Notes under the pieces: model-generated
The model's input: only the letters and a program-made list of their open reading frames with translations
Database searches by the model: none
What the model was told of the DNA's origin: nothing
Made by a program: the position numbers and the translations under genes
Source: Oscarella lobularis
Taxonomy: Eukaryota > Porifera > Homoscleromorpha > Homosclerophorida > Oscarellidae
Assembly (NCBI RefSeq): GCF_947507565.1
Contig: NC_089177.1
Coordinates: 2,666,001-2,730,000, forward strand
Length of the DNA stretch: 64,000 nucleotides
Direction of reading: 5' to 3'
Shown: positions 28,698-38,921 of the stretch, in pieces
Layout: every line of letters starts with the position of its first letter
Numbering within the stretch: position 1 is the first letter of the stretch

Positions 28698-28897
28698 NNN
28701 NNNNNNNNNNNNNNNNNNNNNNNNNNNNNNNNNNNNNNNNNNNNNNNNNNNNNNNNNNNNNNNNNNNNNNNNNNNNNNNNNNNNNNNNNNNNNNNNNNNN
28801 NNNNNNNNNNNNNNNNNNNNNNNNNNNNNNNNNNNNNNNNNNNNNNNNNNNNNNNNNNNNNNNNNNNNNNNNNNNNNNNNNNNNNNNNNNNNNNNNN
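28698..28897. other. Assembly gap (200 N)
   Basis: A run of exactly 200 N separates the PPP4R1 exons from a first-exon fragment of an amine oxidase. The round number suggests a placeholder length. The material missing on both sides (the PPP4R1 N-terminus and the rest of the amine oxidase copy) cannot fit in 200 bp. Confidence 0.99.
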
Positions 28898-29112
28898 GGC
28901 AAGTTGCCGGCAATGAACCGGCCACCCAGTTTGGTGTCGGCTTCGAGGAGAAGAATGTCATCAATGCCTCTTTGTTTCAAACTGTACGCCGCTTGAAGTC
29001 CGGATAGTCCGCCGCCGAGGATAAGGACTTTGGCCTTCGTTTTGGCGGCGTGACCGATGGAGACGGCGCAAAGAGCCAAAAGAAAGGAGCGGAACAAAAA
29101 GAAGCTATGCAT
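28898..29112 (-). CDS. Flavin amine oxidase, partial copy 1 (first-exon fragment at gap)
   Basis: The fragment begins at ATG 29112 with a signal peptide (MHSFFLFRSFLLALCAVSIG). It continues through the FAD-binding Rossmann motif VLILGGGLSGLQAAYSL, LLLEADTKLGGRF and IAGNL before the N-run. It is nearly identical to the first exon of the complete copy at 29666-31181, with only a handful of base differences in about 210. The 5' flanks also match (for example ACAATTAGATTACTGCA in both). It is therefore a very recent tandem duplicate, a second allele placed next to the first, or an assembly artefact. It cannot be called a pseudogene because the rest is unsequenced. Confidence 0.7.
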
Positions 29113-29665
29113 CGATCAACTGAACGTTAAATGAGCGACTATCCGGTGTGGTCCACAATTAGATTACTGCATGAAGTGAACCGGATCTCAACTTACAGTC
29201 TCCTATTCACGCGGTCTGGTCATAATGCTGCCGGCTAATCGGCACGAGATATCGAGGAGAATCTACACGTACGACGGTGAGCCGTACCTACGTTGCCAAG
29301 GCGACGACGTAGGTTGACGAAACGTGCTAGCGTCGCTCAGTCTTTCGAGCGTGCAGAACGGCGAGTGAACGCTCTCTTTCTTGCATGGAGCCGGCGAAAC
29401 CGCGCGTCGTCGCCAAATCGCGCGTCTTAGCGGATTGCGAGGCGAATAGAAGACGTCGATCGACAGACGCGCGCATCCCGGACTCGCGCACGTGCACCCG
29501 CGCATGTTGAGCTCGAATGATAGACTAACACAAAGACAACACAACAAAATCGATCAACAGCGCAACAATGACAATAACAACTCAGTTCTAGTTACCTTTG
29601 CTGATAGCAGCTCCGTGGCGATCTTTCATTTCATAGCTGCAAACAACGTGTTCACGAGACTATTT
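29113..29665. other. Spacer between the two amine oxidase copies
   Basis: This holds the 5' flank of amine oxidase copy 1 and the 3' flank of copy 2. Open frames occur in the GC-rich part at 29260-29550, but their translation shows nothing I recognise and no splice pattern. A short alternative last exon of copy 2 may end at 29626: a GT donor after EETVC and an AG acceptor would add AMK and a stop. Confidence 0.4.
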
Positions 29666-31181
29666 CTAGTACGTACCGCAAACGGTCTCTTCCTTGCCGA
29701 ATTTTTCGTAAGCGCACGATCCACCCGAAATGCAGTCGGCCAATACATTCGCAGTCTCGTTTCCACTGATGGCCGCCGCTCTTCCATACATTGGAATCTG
29801 GTAGCCATCGCCAGCAAAGAAGACCCTATTCATAAGCGGCTCTCGAACGATGTCCAATTTAGCAAAACTGAAACTCGGTTGCGAAAGACGAAAGCCGCCG
29901 TGAAAGAGTGGATTTTGGTTAACGGAAGCGACGCTGACCGAGTCCGGTTCGACGCCAATGGCGACCTTCATCACGTCGGCGACTTCTCGAAACGTATCCT
30001 CGAGCGGCTGACTTTCAACGCGAAGCGCCTCCTCGCCGAGGACCCAGAAACGACAGACGTCCTGGGAACCGGTCAAGTTGGCGTGAGGCAGATGTCGACA
30101 GTAGAGCCATTCGAGACGTTTGGGTAGCGCCAAGATATAGTAGAGGTAAGATTGGCCGTTGAATTGAATCGTCGAATTGAAACGAACGAAGACGAACGTC
30201 AGCGGATGATTGACGAGTTCGTTTATTGCAAGCTGCTTTTTGAAGGGAAGCGGCGGACTGAAGGCGATGCCTTGCCTCTGCAAAACGCCGATGCTGAACG
30301 TGACGATAGCGTATTCGCCTTGGTAAACGATGCCCTTGTCGGTCGTCACCGTGACTCCGTTGCTGTTATAGGCGATGTTGTTTACCAGCACGTTGAGCTG
30401 CAAACGTTCGTCGGCGGTCTCGAACACGAGATTCTGCATGCAGTCGATGAGCATTTGGCCCGTGAATGGCGCGCTGACGTCCGGATGGAAATATTTGGTA
30501 TTCGCCGAATAGGCGTTCGGACCGGCGACGAGGCTGAGGTAGTAGGCGAGCGATTGTTCGTAGGGAATGAAACCTTCGAAGTGCCAGTCTTCGACGGCCC
30601 TATCCAGCGGCGTCGTATCGTGCCAGCCGCGCAAATTCAGCCCGGCGTCGATGCTGAGAACGTCATCATCTGAATGCATCAACAAAATCCAGTCGCGGTT
30701 ATTGTTAACTAAGCGCCTACGTACCGTCAATAACACCGTTGATCCAGTTGTCTTTCAATTCACTAACAACACTCCGTAGAGCCGCTAGTCTTTGCGCCGC
30801 TTGCGCGGATACATCGTTTCCTTTGTCGTCAATGTAAACAGTGTTACTCACTCGACGGTTGGAGAATGGTATGTTGCAAAGGTTTGCCATTCGAACCAAC
30901 GTATTGCGTTCTGGATGAACGGTGTCTGCCTCCCAGAAAGCTGAGTCCGTAGGAATGTTGGGCAAATTGCCGGCAACGAACCGGCCACCCAGTTTGGCGT
31001 CGGCTTCGAGGAGAAGAATGTCATCAATGCCTCTTTGTTTCAAACTGTACGCAGCCTGAAGTCCGGATAGTCCGCCGCCGAGGATAAGGACTTTGGCCTT
31101 CGTTTTGACGGCATGACCGATGGAGACGGCGCAAAGAGCCAAAAGAAAGGAGCGGAACAAAAAGAAGCTACCGGTATGCAT
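29666..31181 (-). CDS. Secreted flavin-containing amine/polyamine oxidase, copy 2
   Basis: This is an FAD-dependent amine oxidase of the polyamine oxidase/MAO fold, probably secreted and producing H2O2 from amine oxidation. Exon 1 (ATG 31181) encodes a signal peptide, the dinucleotide-binding motif ILGGGLSGLQAAYSL, the ribose-binding acid in LLLEAD and KLGGRF. A short intron near 30661-30724 splits a codon in VIDDDDVLSID. Exon 2 carries WHFEGFIPYEQSLAYYLSLV, the FAD-domain strand GEYAIVTFSIGVLQR and the C-terminal FAD signature RVFFAGDGYQIPMYGRAAA with ISGNETANVLAD. Reading through gives a stop at 29668-29666; splicing to a tiny last exon ending at 29626 is possible. The substrate cannot be read from sequence. 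Confidence 0.88.
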
Positions 31182-31405
31182 TGTGTCGACAATTGAATAA
31201 GCAACTATCCGGGCTGCACAATTAGATTACTGCAGGTAAGCCACTCCCCAAATAATAAATAAATAAATAAGAACCTATCTGTGTTTTGCTAATATACTGT
31301 GCATATATAGAATTTGAGACATAGCTTCTATAAACGATCTAAATTTAATTCTTACCTGCTATACCGTCAGATCGTTATCCTCTGCGAGGATTCATTTGAA
31401 TGTTT

Positions 31406-32638
31406 TCATACAGAACTGTGTCTAAATCCTTTCCACGTTGTAGGGCTAGGTACAGTACACATCAAGTCCATACCGCGCAGTGAATTGTAGAAGACAATCT
31501 TCATCTCTTTTGAAGTAACGGACACTGAAGCGTAGCCTCCATGAATCTGAAGTGGGTCAAAAGGCGCATAGTTGAATAACAGAGAGCCTGAAGGAATGTC
31601 ATTCTAGAAAAATGCACGAATTTAATTATATCACAATATTACAATATTACCAAATGCCATTCTGACGAATTAGTTAAATGTCCCGCACCGACGACGTAAT
31701 AGTTAACCAAATTTTCTTCTTCGCGAATATGCTCCAAACAATGATCATGACCAGAAAGATACCTGAAAGAAGTCAAAGCAAAATATTTCCAATCCAATTT
31801 CCTCTATTCTACACTAACGCCGACACGTTGTATTTCTCAAGCAAAGGCTTCAGGCGATCAAGAAGAATTTGCGTTGGACCGTGCTCGCATACCGACCAGA
31901 TGGGATAGTGACCCATGACCAGCAGCCAGGTAGCATTTGATTTGGCTATAGTCTCCTCGATCCACGTCCATTGGAGTTCGGCTTGTTTGACAGAAGCGGG
32001 ACCGGGCGGCGGACGAGAGCGAAGCACAGGATGAGTCAATCCAGCCAGTATGATAGTGTCAATGAAGACCAATTGCAGAGTATGACCGAGCTCTCCTACG
32101 GGGTAGATCTATGCATATATACATTATTTATCCCCCCCCGTGATAAACGATCATTATAAAACCTCGGTGTAATAGTAATTCGGCAGATACCAACGTGAAC
32201 TGACGTTCGTGTAGGCAATCTGCGCTGATGCGTTACCGTAATGATCGTGATTTCCCAGTATAACGAGCCACGTCGATTGCAACGATGGTGCATCGAAAAC
32301 ATTCTGTGAGGTGAGAGATACACGTGAAAATCGCGTGATATCGCGTGTTGTACAGTAGATGCGTCGAAGGTGCAACTTGCCTCGAATGTCTCTCTAAAGC
32401 GCGGATCGTTCACGTTCTTCACACCGTGATGATAGAAATTGTCTCCTAGCGATATCTGAAAGGAAGACGAGAGACGTTCGGCCGTCTTTCCCATCGACGA
32501 CGCCGTTTCCACTTCGGCCGGCGTCGTGTACGGCGGCAAGTCATTTCCACCCCAATCTCCAACAAGCAAAAATGTCACAATGTCGGATGAAGACCAACAG
32601 CGAAGAAAAAAAGAGGCGAGAGCGAGGAAGCGTAACAT
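31406..32638 (-). CDS. ACP5: Tartrate-resistant-type purple acid phosphatase
   Basis: This is a mammalian-type purple acid phosphatase (TRAP), a secreted or lysosomal di-iron phosphomonoesterase. The start MLRFLALASFFLRCW (ATG 32638) is a signal peptide. Metal-ligand motifs appear in order: FLLVGDWGG, SLGDNFYHHG, LGNHDHYGN, VMGHYPIWSVCEHGPT and LSGHDHCLEHI. These provide the usual Asp, Asp, Tyr, Asn and His ligands. Intervening blocks SAQIAYTNVSSRWYLPNYYY and VVGAGHLTN follow human ACP5. The last exon ends SLRGMDLMCTVPSPTTWKGF and RHSSV, with stop at 31408-31406; this tail reads past a possible GTATGG donor and is the least certain part. It is divergent from the selenoprotein U gene. Confidence 0.92.
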
Positions 32639-32715
32639 CTTGTTCTAGCACGTGCCGCGCGATGCACGGGATCTACTGTACGCCTACGGGGACTCCAAAG
32701 GCGTGGCACCAAAAA

Positions 32716-33481
32716 ATGGGAACGCTTTTGGCCATTGGCTTCGCCGGCGCAGCAGCTGCCGTGCTCTACGCCAACGTGCGCGTGTGGCACGACAAAGCTA
32801 GTCTGTCTCCGACACCTTACAACCAACTGGCTGACGCTACGCTGGAGAAAATCGTCGACTCCGATTCACCGCCGCAAACGGCGTCTTCTATCCGAGCCGA
32901 GGAGCTGTGGAACAAAAACGGAGCAGTCATTATGGTCGTACGACGAGCCGGATGAGCCTTGTGCAGGAAGGCAAGTTGGAAATCAAATGTTTGTGTCTGA
33001 GATCCGTCACGTGCCGTCGCTTTTTTCAGGAAGCCGCGGCGCTTTCTTCTTTGAAGCCTTTTCTTGACGCTCGAAACGTGCCGCTTTATGCCGTTGTCTA
33101 TCAGAGACGAGGAGCGGCCTTGTTTCAACGAGAGTTCTTCACGGGAGGCACCGTTTTCTATGACAAAAACGTGCGTATTATATAGCGTGACGTACACATT
33201 TACAGCTGCAGTGCATTTGCGCGTAGAAAAACTTCTATGGACAGAATCAGAGGTGGTTTGGCCTATTGGGGCTTTTGAAGTGGAGCGTGATAAAATCGTA
33301 CTACGCTGCCGCTTGGAAAGAGGGCATTTCCAATAACATGGAGGGAGAGGGTCGTCTACTGGGAGGGCTTTTTGTCATTGGGCCAAAATCTCAGGGAATT
33401 ATTATGGAATATAAAGAAAAAGAATTCGGCGATGCTGCCCCTTTGGAAGAAGTTACAGATGCCGTGAAAATGATCGAGTAG
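32716..33481 (+). CDS. SELENOU: Selenoprotein U (PRXL2A/FAM213A family) with in-frame UGA
   Basis: This is a peroxiredoxin-like 2A family redox protein. Exon 1 (32716-32970) starts MGTLLAIGFAGAAAAVLYAN, a hydrophobic N-terminus like the human protein; an upstream ATG at 32662 is possible. It ends AEELWNKNGAVIMVVRRAG, then TGA (32953-32955), then ALCRK. Human PRXL2A has RRPGCFLCRE here, so the TGA sits at the first Cys of the CxxC redox site and gives UxxC (U80, C83). Exon 2 (33030-33170) gives EAAALSSLKPFLDARNVPLY and exon 3 (33227-33481) gives KNFYGQNQRWFG, NNMEGEGRLLGGLFVIGPKS and EKEFGDAAPLEEV. All exons are in phase, about 216 residues. Intron 1 is GC-AG. A SECIS element follows in the 3' UTR, so a nonsense mutation is unlikely. 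AATAAA lies at 33615. Confidence 0.9.
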
Positions 33482-33517
33482 AGACAGACACGTGGGTAAT
33501 ATGGAACTCAATCACTT

Positions 33518-33585
33518 CTAAGTTTATGACGGTGAAAATGCAAAGCTAGTACAGTAGCTAATTTTCGCTTGATACGATACCTTAG
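33518..33585 (+). promoter_or_regulatory. SECIS element (form II) of selenoprotein U
   Basis: This stem-loop lies 37 bp past the stop. The lower helix pairs CTAAG (33518-33522) with CTTAG (33581-33585). After an internal loop comes the non-Watson-Crick quartet, ATGA (33526-33529) with TGAT (33570-33573). Helix II pairs GGTGAAAAT (33531-33539) with ATTTTCGCT (33561-33569), including two G-U pairs. Unpaired AA lies at 33542-33543, 12 nt after the ATGA. An apical mini-helix, AGCTA (33544-33548) with TAGCT (33555-33559), encloses a 6-nt loop. This is the layout of a eukaryotic form II SECIS, which recruits SBP2 and eEFSec to decode UGA as selenocysteine. It was folded by eye. Confidence 0.88.
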
Positions 33586-33738
33586 ATTTGCATTGAGATG
33601 CCATATACTCCTTGAATAAAAAAAGTGTTCATCACTTGAGCTTCTTTTGCGGATTAGGTCACGGATAATCAAAAGGATCAGCAAATGGGAGGGAGAAGGA
33701 AAACAGAAATTGGCATGCTGCGTTCATTATTCAAATAG

Positions 33739-36700
33739 TTATGAGTAAATTGTCACTACCTCTCGGCCACCTCCCCTTACCATCAAAACTCTATCCAAAC
33801 CTTCTGTCAGTACTTCCAAAAATTCCATGTCTGCGATGTACACAAGTAACGGATAATTTTTTTTCTGTGAGTGACATTCACGTACAGTTTTCTGCGTCGC
33901 TTGACGCACTCGGTGGCCCGGGAAGATTGAGAACGACGAGCTTAGAATCATGCGACTTTTGCATGATTATCTCATTCAATTTGACGGACGTGTTCATGCG
34001 CCTCACATTATCCTCCGTCCTGTAAAAGAAAAAGAATTCCACAACGCAAAAAAAACCCCACGAACACCGCACGGTTTAGGCGGATGAGGAGTTCCCTCGA
34101 GCACGTGTCCCTCGGGAGGGACTTGAAGCTTCTGCGCTATCTCGTTGATTTCCGCGGCTCTAGCGCTCGACTTCTTACGCAGAGCCGTTGTCGTTAAAGC
34201 GGCCTTCACTTCGCCCACGCTGGGAGCCGAATGCGAAGCTCCGGTCTCGTGTGAAGCGTCAACGAGATCGTCGACCTAAATAGAGTCTCGTCTCACACGG
34301 GCTTAGTAGAAGTGATTTCGCTCGTTACTATGCTCTTTCGTTCTTTCTTCGAGAGTTGCATTCTTTGAAGCATTTTCGTTCGCTCTTCCATAATCAACGT
34401 ACGCTCGTAGGTATAAGCGGATATGTCGCTGTCCAACTGTGAGTAAGAACATACGCCTGTTAAGTTAATCTGCAAAGTAGAGGTTGTTCACCATTTCAAT
34501 GACGTCTACTTCAGCTTCAATTCGTAGCTGATATAAAAACGTCGTCAAGTCTCTTTTCATCTGGATACTGTTGTCCTCCATTTCTAACGAGCAACAGAAA
34601 ATGCGAAACCCCGGCCGGATGCGCGTACACTACAGTATCGTTTTAAAAGCGTTAGGCCACATGCACGCAAATTTAAATTGAAGGCCCCCATCGTAGAGAC
34701 ACCAACGCTTATTTTTCTTACGAGCCACGGTAAAGATTCTCAGGCGGCATTTTTTCCACACTTTGTGCTGGCGAAGTAGAAACGGCAACAACATCAGCAT
34801 CCCTCCGTCGTCTGTGTCAGAAACAACAAAAAATCGTTTTCAGCAAAAATACGGCTAGGCGACAACGTACGAACTATCCACCAGACGTCAATCGTTCCTT
34901 CGAATCGATCTTTCTTGGACGGAAAAGCATCGCCACCTTTCATGACGAGAAGAGCTTGATGAACAGCCGCTACTTCGCGAATCGTGCCTAGGCGAGGGAG
35001 AACGACATCACAGGGTAGAAACTGAAGGCGAAGCTCTCTCTCTCTCTCTCGTACCAATGAAAGGTTTCCAAGTTTGCTTGCGCTTCCACATGTCGGGCCA
35101 TTCGATCAGAACGGTGTTGTGCGAGAGACCACCGAGGCCAGCGTTTTGGACTCTAATAGGACAAAAAAAATGAGTAATTCTTTAAATCTTGAGTTGAATC
35201 TTTACGCACAGGGATGAAATTCCTTGCATGAGATCGGGAGATGCGATAACTTGCGAGAATCCTTTAATCCTTTCCGCCTTCATGGCACGATACAAACACT
35301 GAGAAAATTGAACGCCTCAGAAATGCTTCCAAGGATTCGTGCGTTGCAGATTAACCTGTCGGGCTGCTTGAACTTCACCAAAACTAGTCACTGACTCCGC
35401 CTGCAGAACGTGGGCTCCAATTGTCAAACCCTTTCCTAAGGAAGAGAGGCGATCTCGGGGAAACGAAGTCAAGTGCGGACAAAATTCAATCCTTTTCACC
35501 TGCTTTCAGTTGATGCGAAAAGCTGAGAAGACGAGGATTCTGCGGTTTATACTCATCGTCCAGTTTGGTAAGAAAGAGAATCTGAGGCCTGGAAAAAATC
35601 GTGAGACTACCGCATCAAAATCAACTCTACTTCCTACCTCCAATTTTTCGTGTGCGGAGGACCTTCTTCAAGCCGAAGCAAACTGTAGCGAGCCGCCTGC
35701 AAAGCCAGACCGCGAAGACCGTCACCCCATTCCTTTTCAGCCCTGCAAGGAAAAAGAATCAATTTCAAGTAGCGCCGAACGTTTCTTTCTTCTCCAAACC
35801 CGCGGTATTCGATGTATTTGTACACAATGATGGCGAGCGCAATAGCCGCCAAAGCGTAATACCAGCTGGAGATGAACATCAGAACGACGCAAAGGCACAC
35901 ACCAGTAAGAGACAAGACCCTAATAAAAGTAATGCCAAAGTAGATCCCACATTGTCAGACAGACGCCGGGAACTGACCAGTGATAATAGCGGAATCTGGG
36001 ACGCCAATTGGGAGTCTTGAGCAAAGACTGTAGAGTGCAGGCCAAATTGACAAACCCGTAACACATCAAGAAAAACCTTGCCAAAGAAAAGACTTGCAAA
36101 GGACCAGTAAATCATTTCTGCACGTACATTGTAATAATGGGAGCAACCAGGTCGAGACTCGCTATGAGAACTCCCACTTCCGCAATAAAAGCGGTTAAAA
36201 AAAGAGCCGTTGTTGGTTCGCCTCGAGCATTTCCCTTGGCAAAGACACCCAGTATGGGAATCAGGTTATCTCGTGCAATCGCTTGGAGCAATCGAGGAGC
36301 CCTTCATATAGAAATAACAACAAAGAGTCTAGGGAACCTGCATTCGTCATACCCTGTGAGACTTTGCAAGCCAGCGCCGATTGTGGACAGAAACGCACCA
36401 ACGTAGATGACCCAACGAGACGGCCACGTAAGTTCGCCCACCACGAGCTTACTGCCAATGCTTTCACCAAATCTAGAGGGGGCAACGTTGCCCGTTCTCA
36501 AGGCAGTACCGCGAGCAAATTCTCACTTGTCTCTGAGCATAGGGCCGTCGATTGTTCCTCCAAAGAAGAGCACGCAGGTGAGATCTAAGACAGAGAAGAG
36601 CGTGATATCGCCACACAAAAGAAAATTGTCTGAGAAGAGATACAAATGATCGTTGTCGTCAATATAGCTGCTATCGTTCCCCGAGGAATCGATCTCTGAG

Positions 36701-38766
36701 CGTCTTTCAAATCGCCGGACCGATTCGAACCAGCCATAATACCTGAATAGAGAGACAAATAGAAAGAAGGCTCGTCTATTGTCTCCATCCCCACGACTGA
36801 CCGGTAACGGATGGAAAAAAGATTGCCAAAAGAATGGCAAATGACGACGTAATATCTGCGACAATCAACGGCTTCACGGGTGCCTTGTCGGTGTCCTGAA
36901 ATGCCTGTCCTTTCTGCAGATAATGCGACTTGCTATTGGCTGAGAAGAAAAAAAAGACGTTGAACGAATATCTAGAAAGAAGAGACGTCCTTTTACCGGT
37001 GAAATCAGTTTTGCCCAATCCCGGCACGGCCGTCAACAACTTCGAATTGTTTCCCTTTCCCGGCAAAAACTGGCCATCGTTCGTCACGTAGTCATGGTAT
37101 CGATCTTCGGGATTGTTCTGGCGAATGAAGAGCCCAAGCTCGGTATCGTTCTTGCACGAATAGGCGCTCGCATTCTCTCGCACGGCCACGCCATCGTACG
37201 TGCAGTATCTAAACAACGACGTGGAGGAGGAAGTAGATAATTTCAATGGAACGGTCCTACTTCGTCGAGGGAAATCCGTGCCCAGCTACAAAAATTCCGA
37301 CGTATATAGCAAATATAGAAATAATCACAGCCGCGAGGCAAACAGATGCAAAATAATTCACCTAAAGATGTGGAGAACGATTGATGCCACAGATGGGGGG
37401 AGAGTATGCAAAACGACTTACATATTTGACTCCAACAAACACAATGAACGTCAGTAAAATCAATATAACGGTACCGTAGACGCGCATGTTGTTGAATAAA
37501 TCATCAGTGAATTTCATGGCAGGAGCAATGTAGGTCTTTCATTAAATGTAGCGTGAAAAACTCGATTAGTAAATGGGGTTATTATCTTACCACCAAAAGT
37601 TCGACGGCACCTAAAATGTACATGGCTCCGGCGAACGTGGTGCCAAGGTAAAAGAGAAGGCCCACGGCGCCTCCAAATTCCGGACCTAGAGCTCTTGATA
37701 TCATGAAGTAAGCGCCGCCGGCTGAGATGAACACATTACATCCCGTTGTTAAAATTAGAAAAGGCCCCTGAATTTTACCTGGGACAACTCCGTTTGTAGC
37801 AATAGCGCTCATCGATATCGCAGTCAGAAGAGTCTATAGACTTAGGTAGAAGATGTCCGTATCTGAAGAAAAACGTCCTTACGCAACAGCAGCAGATTGC
37901 CACAATGAAAAAAGCCTGAACAACTCCAGCCATTCCGACGATCCACGTCATTCGCAGAAACAGAATGACGCCGAGAATGTTCTGTATTGTCGGCAAGTAG
38001 ACACCCATCAAAGTGCCCATCTTGGTTGCCTGAGAGGGAGAGAGACAACAGCTCATTTACATACATACATGTACATTTACGTATGTACTGTGTTGTGCTA
38101 TCGTTATACATTTTTTCGTTCAAAAATAATTTTTTCGTTCAAATGGTCACTTTTTTTAATTAATCAAAGTGGAGCGACCTCTTTTGTTTCCTCTACAACT
38201 TGTTTACGTATAATCGTGGCCACCTGTTGGACCACTTTTAGGCAGGTTTTCAGGGTGAAAGAATCACCTTATTCTTTTTCGGACCATCGTCCGTGTTACT
38301 AGCCGGTGCCGGATCGTATCGCGCCAACGACGAGAGCAGCGTACTGATTTTGGGTCTCCTATGCATTTCGTCCTGCGTAGAAAACGAGAAAACGCAATCG
38401 AAATCGATTAATCGCAATGCGCACAGACCCTAACCTCGAACAGAGCGAGATTCGTCTCGCGCTGACCGCCGTCGCCCGATCGTTCGATGTCCTTGAGACT
38501 TCGAAAGGGATTTCCCTCGCTCGACGACGAGGCTAGGTAAGGGCGGAGTGTAGGCTATCGGCTCGGGGAGGGGCGCGTCCGTTCGGTTTACTCGTCGTTT
38601 CTTCGGACACTTCGCGTTTCCGATCTCGGTCGGTCGATGACGGAATGTCGGTTACGACGTCCGAGAAGGACGTCGTTTTTGCGGCTGACGTTGAGGGATT
38701 GACGGCGTTCGACGGCATTTCGTCGTCGAGATCTGAGGCCGATATTTCGAAGCGAAGTGACGACAT
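33739..38766 (-). CDS. K-Cl cotransporter (KCC, SLC12A4-7 family)
   Basis: This is an electroneutral potassium-chloride cotransporter of the plasma membrane, used for volume control and chloride export. The start [20 protein letters not shown] (ATG 38766) opens a Ser/Thr-rich cytosolic tail. The first membrane helices follow: [56 protein letters not shown] and [20 protein letters not shown]. Then come a large extracellular loop with several acidic and Asn residues ([14 protein letters not shown]), [13 protein letters not shown] with [11 protein letters not shown], and the cytosolic C-terminus. The end, [24 protein letters not shown] and [16 protein letters not shown] with [13 protein letters not shown], is the KCC rather than NKCC C-terminus; stop at 33741-33739. 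Many short introns interrupt it. It is convergent with the selenoprotein gene. Confidence 0.94.
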
Positions 38767-38921
38767 CGTTTACGGCGTCCTATCGGTCTCTCGGACAAAG
38801 GAGACGCGTTGCACGTGATACTGGACTTTGCGGAGAACAATTGGGAGGGATTCGAGCCCGTATCGATGACGCGTCGCCCTCGTCGCCTCCCTATAAAATT
38901 TTGCATATAAAAACTGTTGCT

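Noticed and set aside
29263-29547. 94-residue minus-strand frame between the amine oxidase copies
   Set aside because: No recognisable domain, cysteine/arginine-rich, no supporting splice or start context.
32953-32955. Premature stop making the PRXL2A gene a pseudogene
   Set aside because: The codon is at the redox Cys, all downstream exons are intact and in phase, and a SECIS follows; selenocysteine explains it better.
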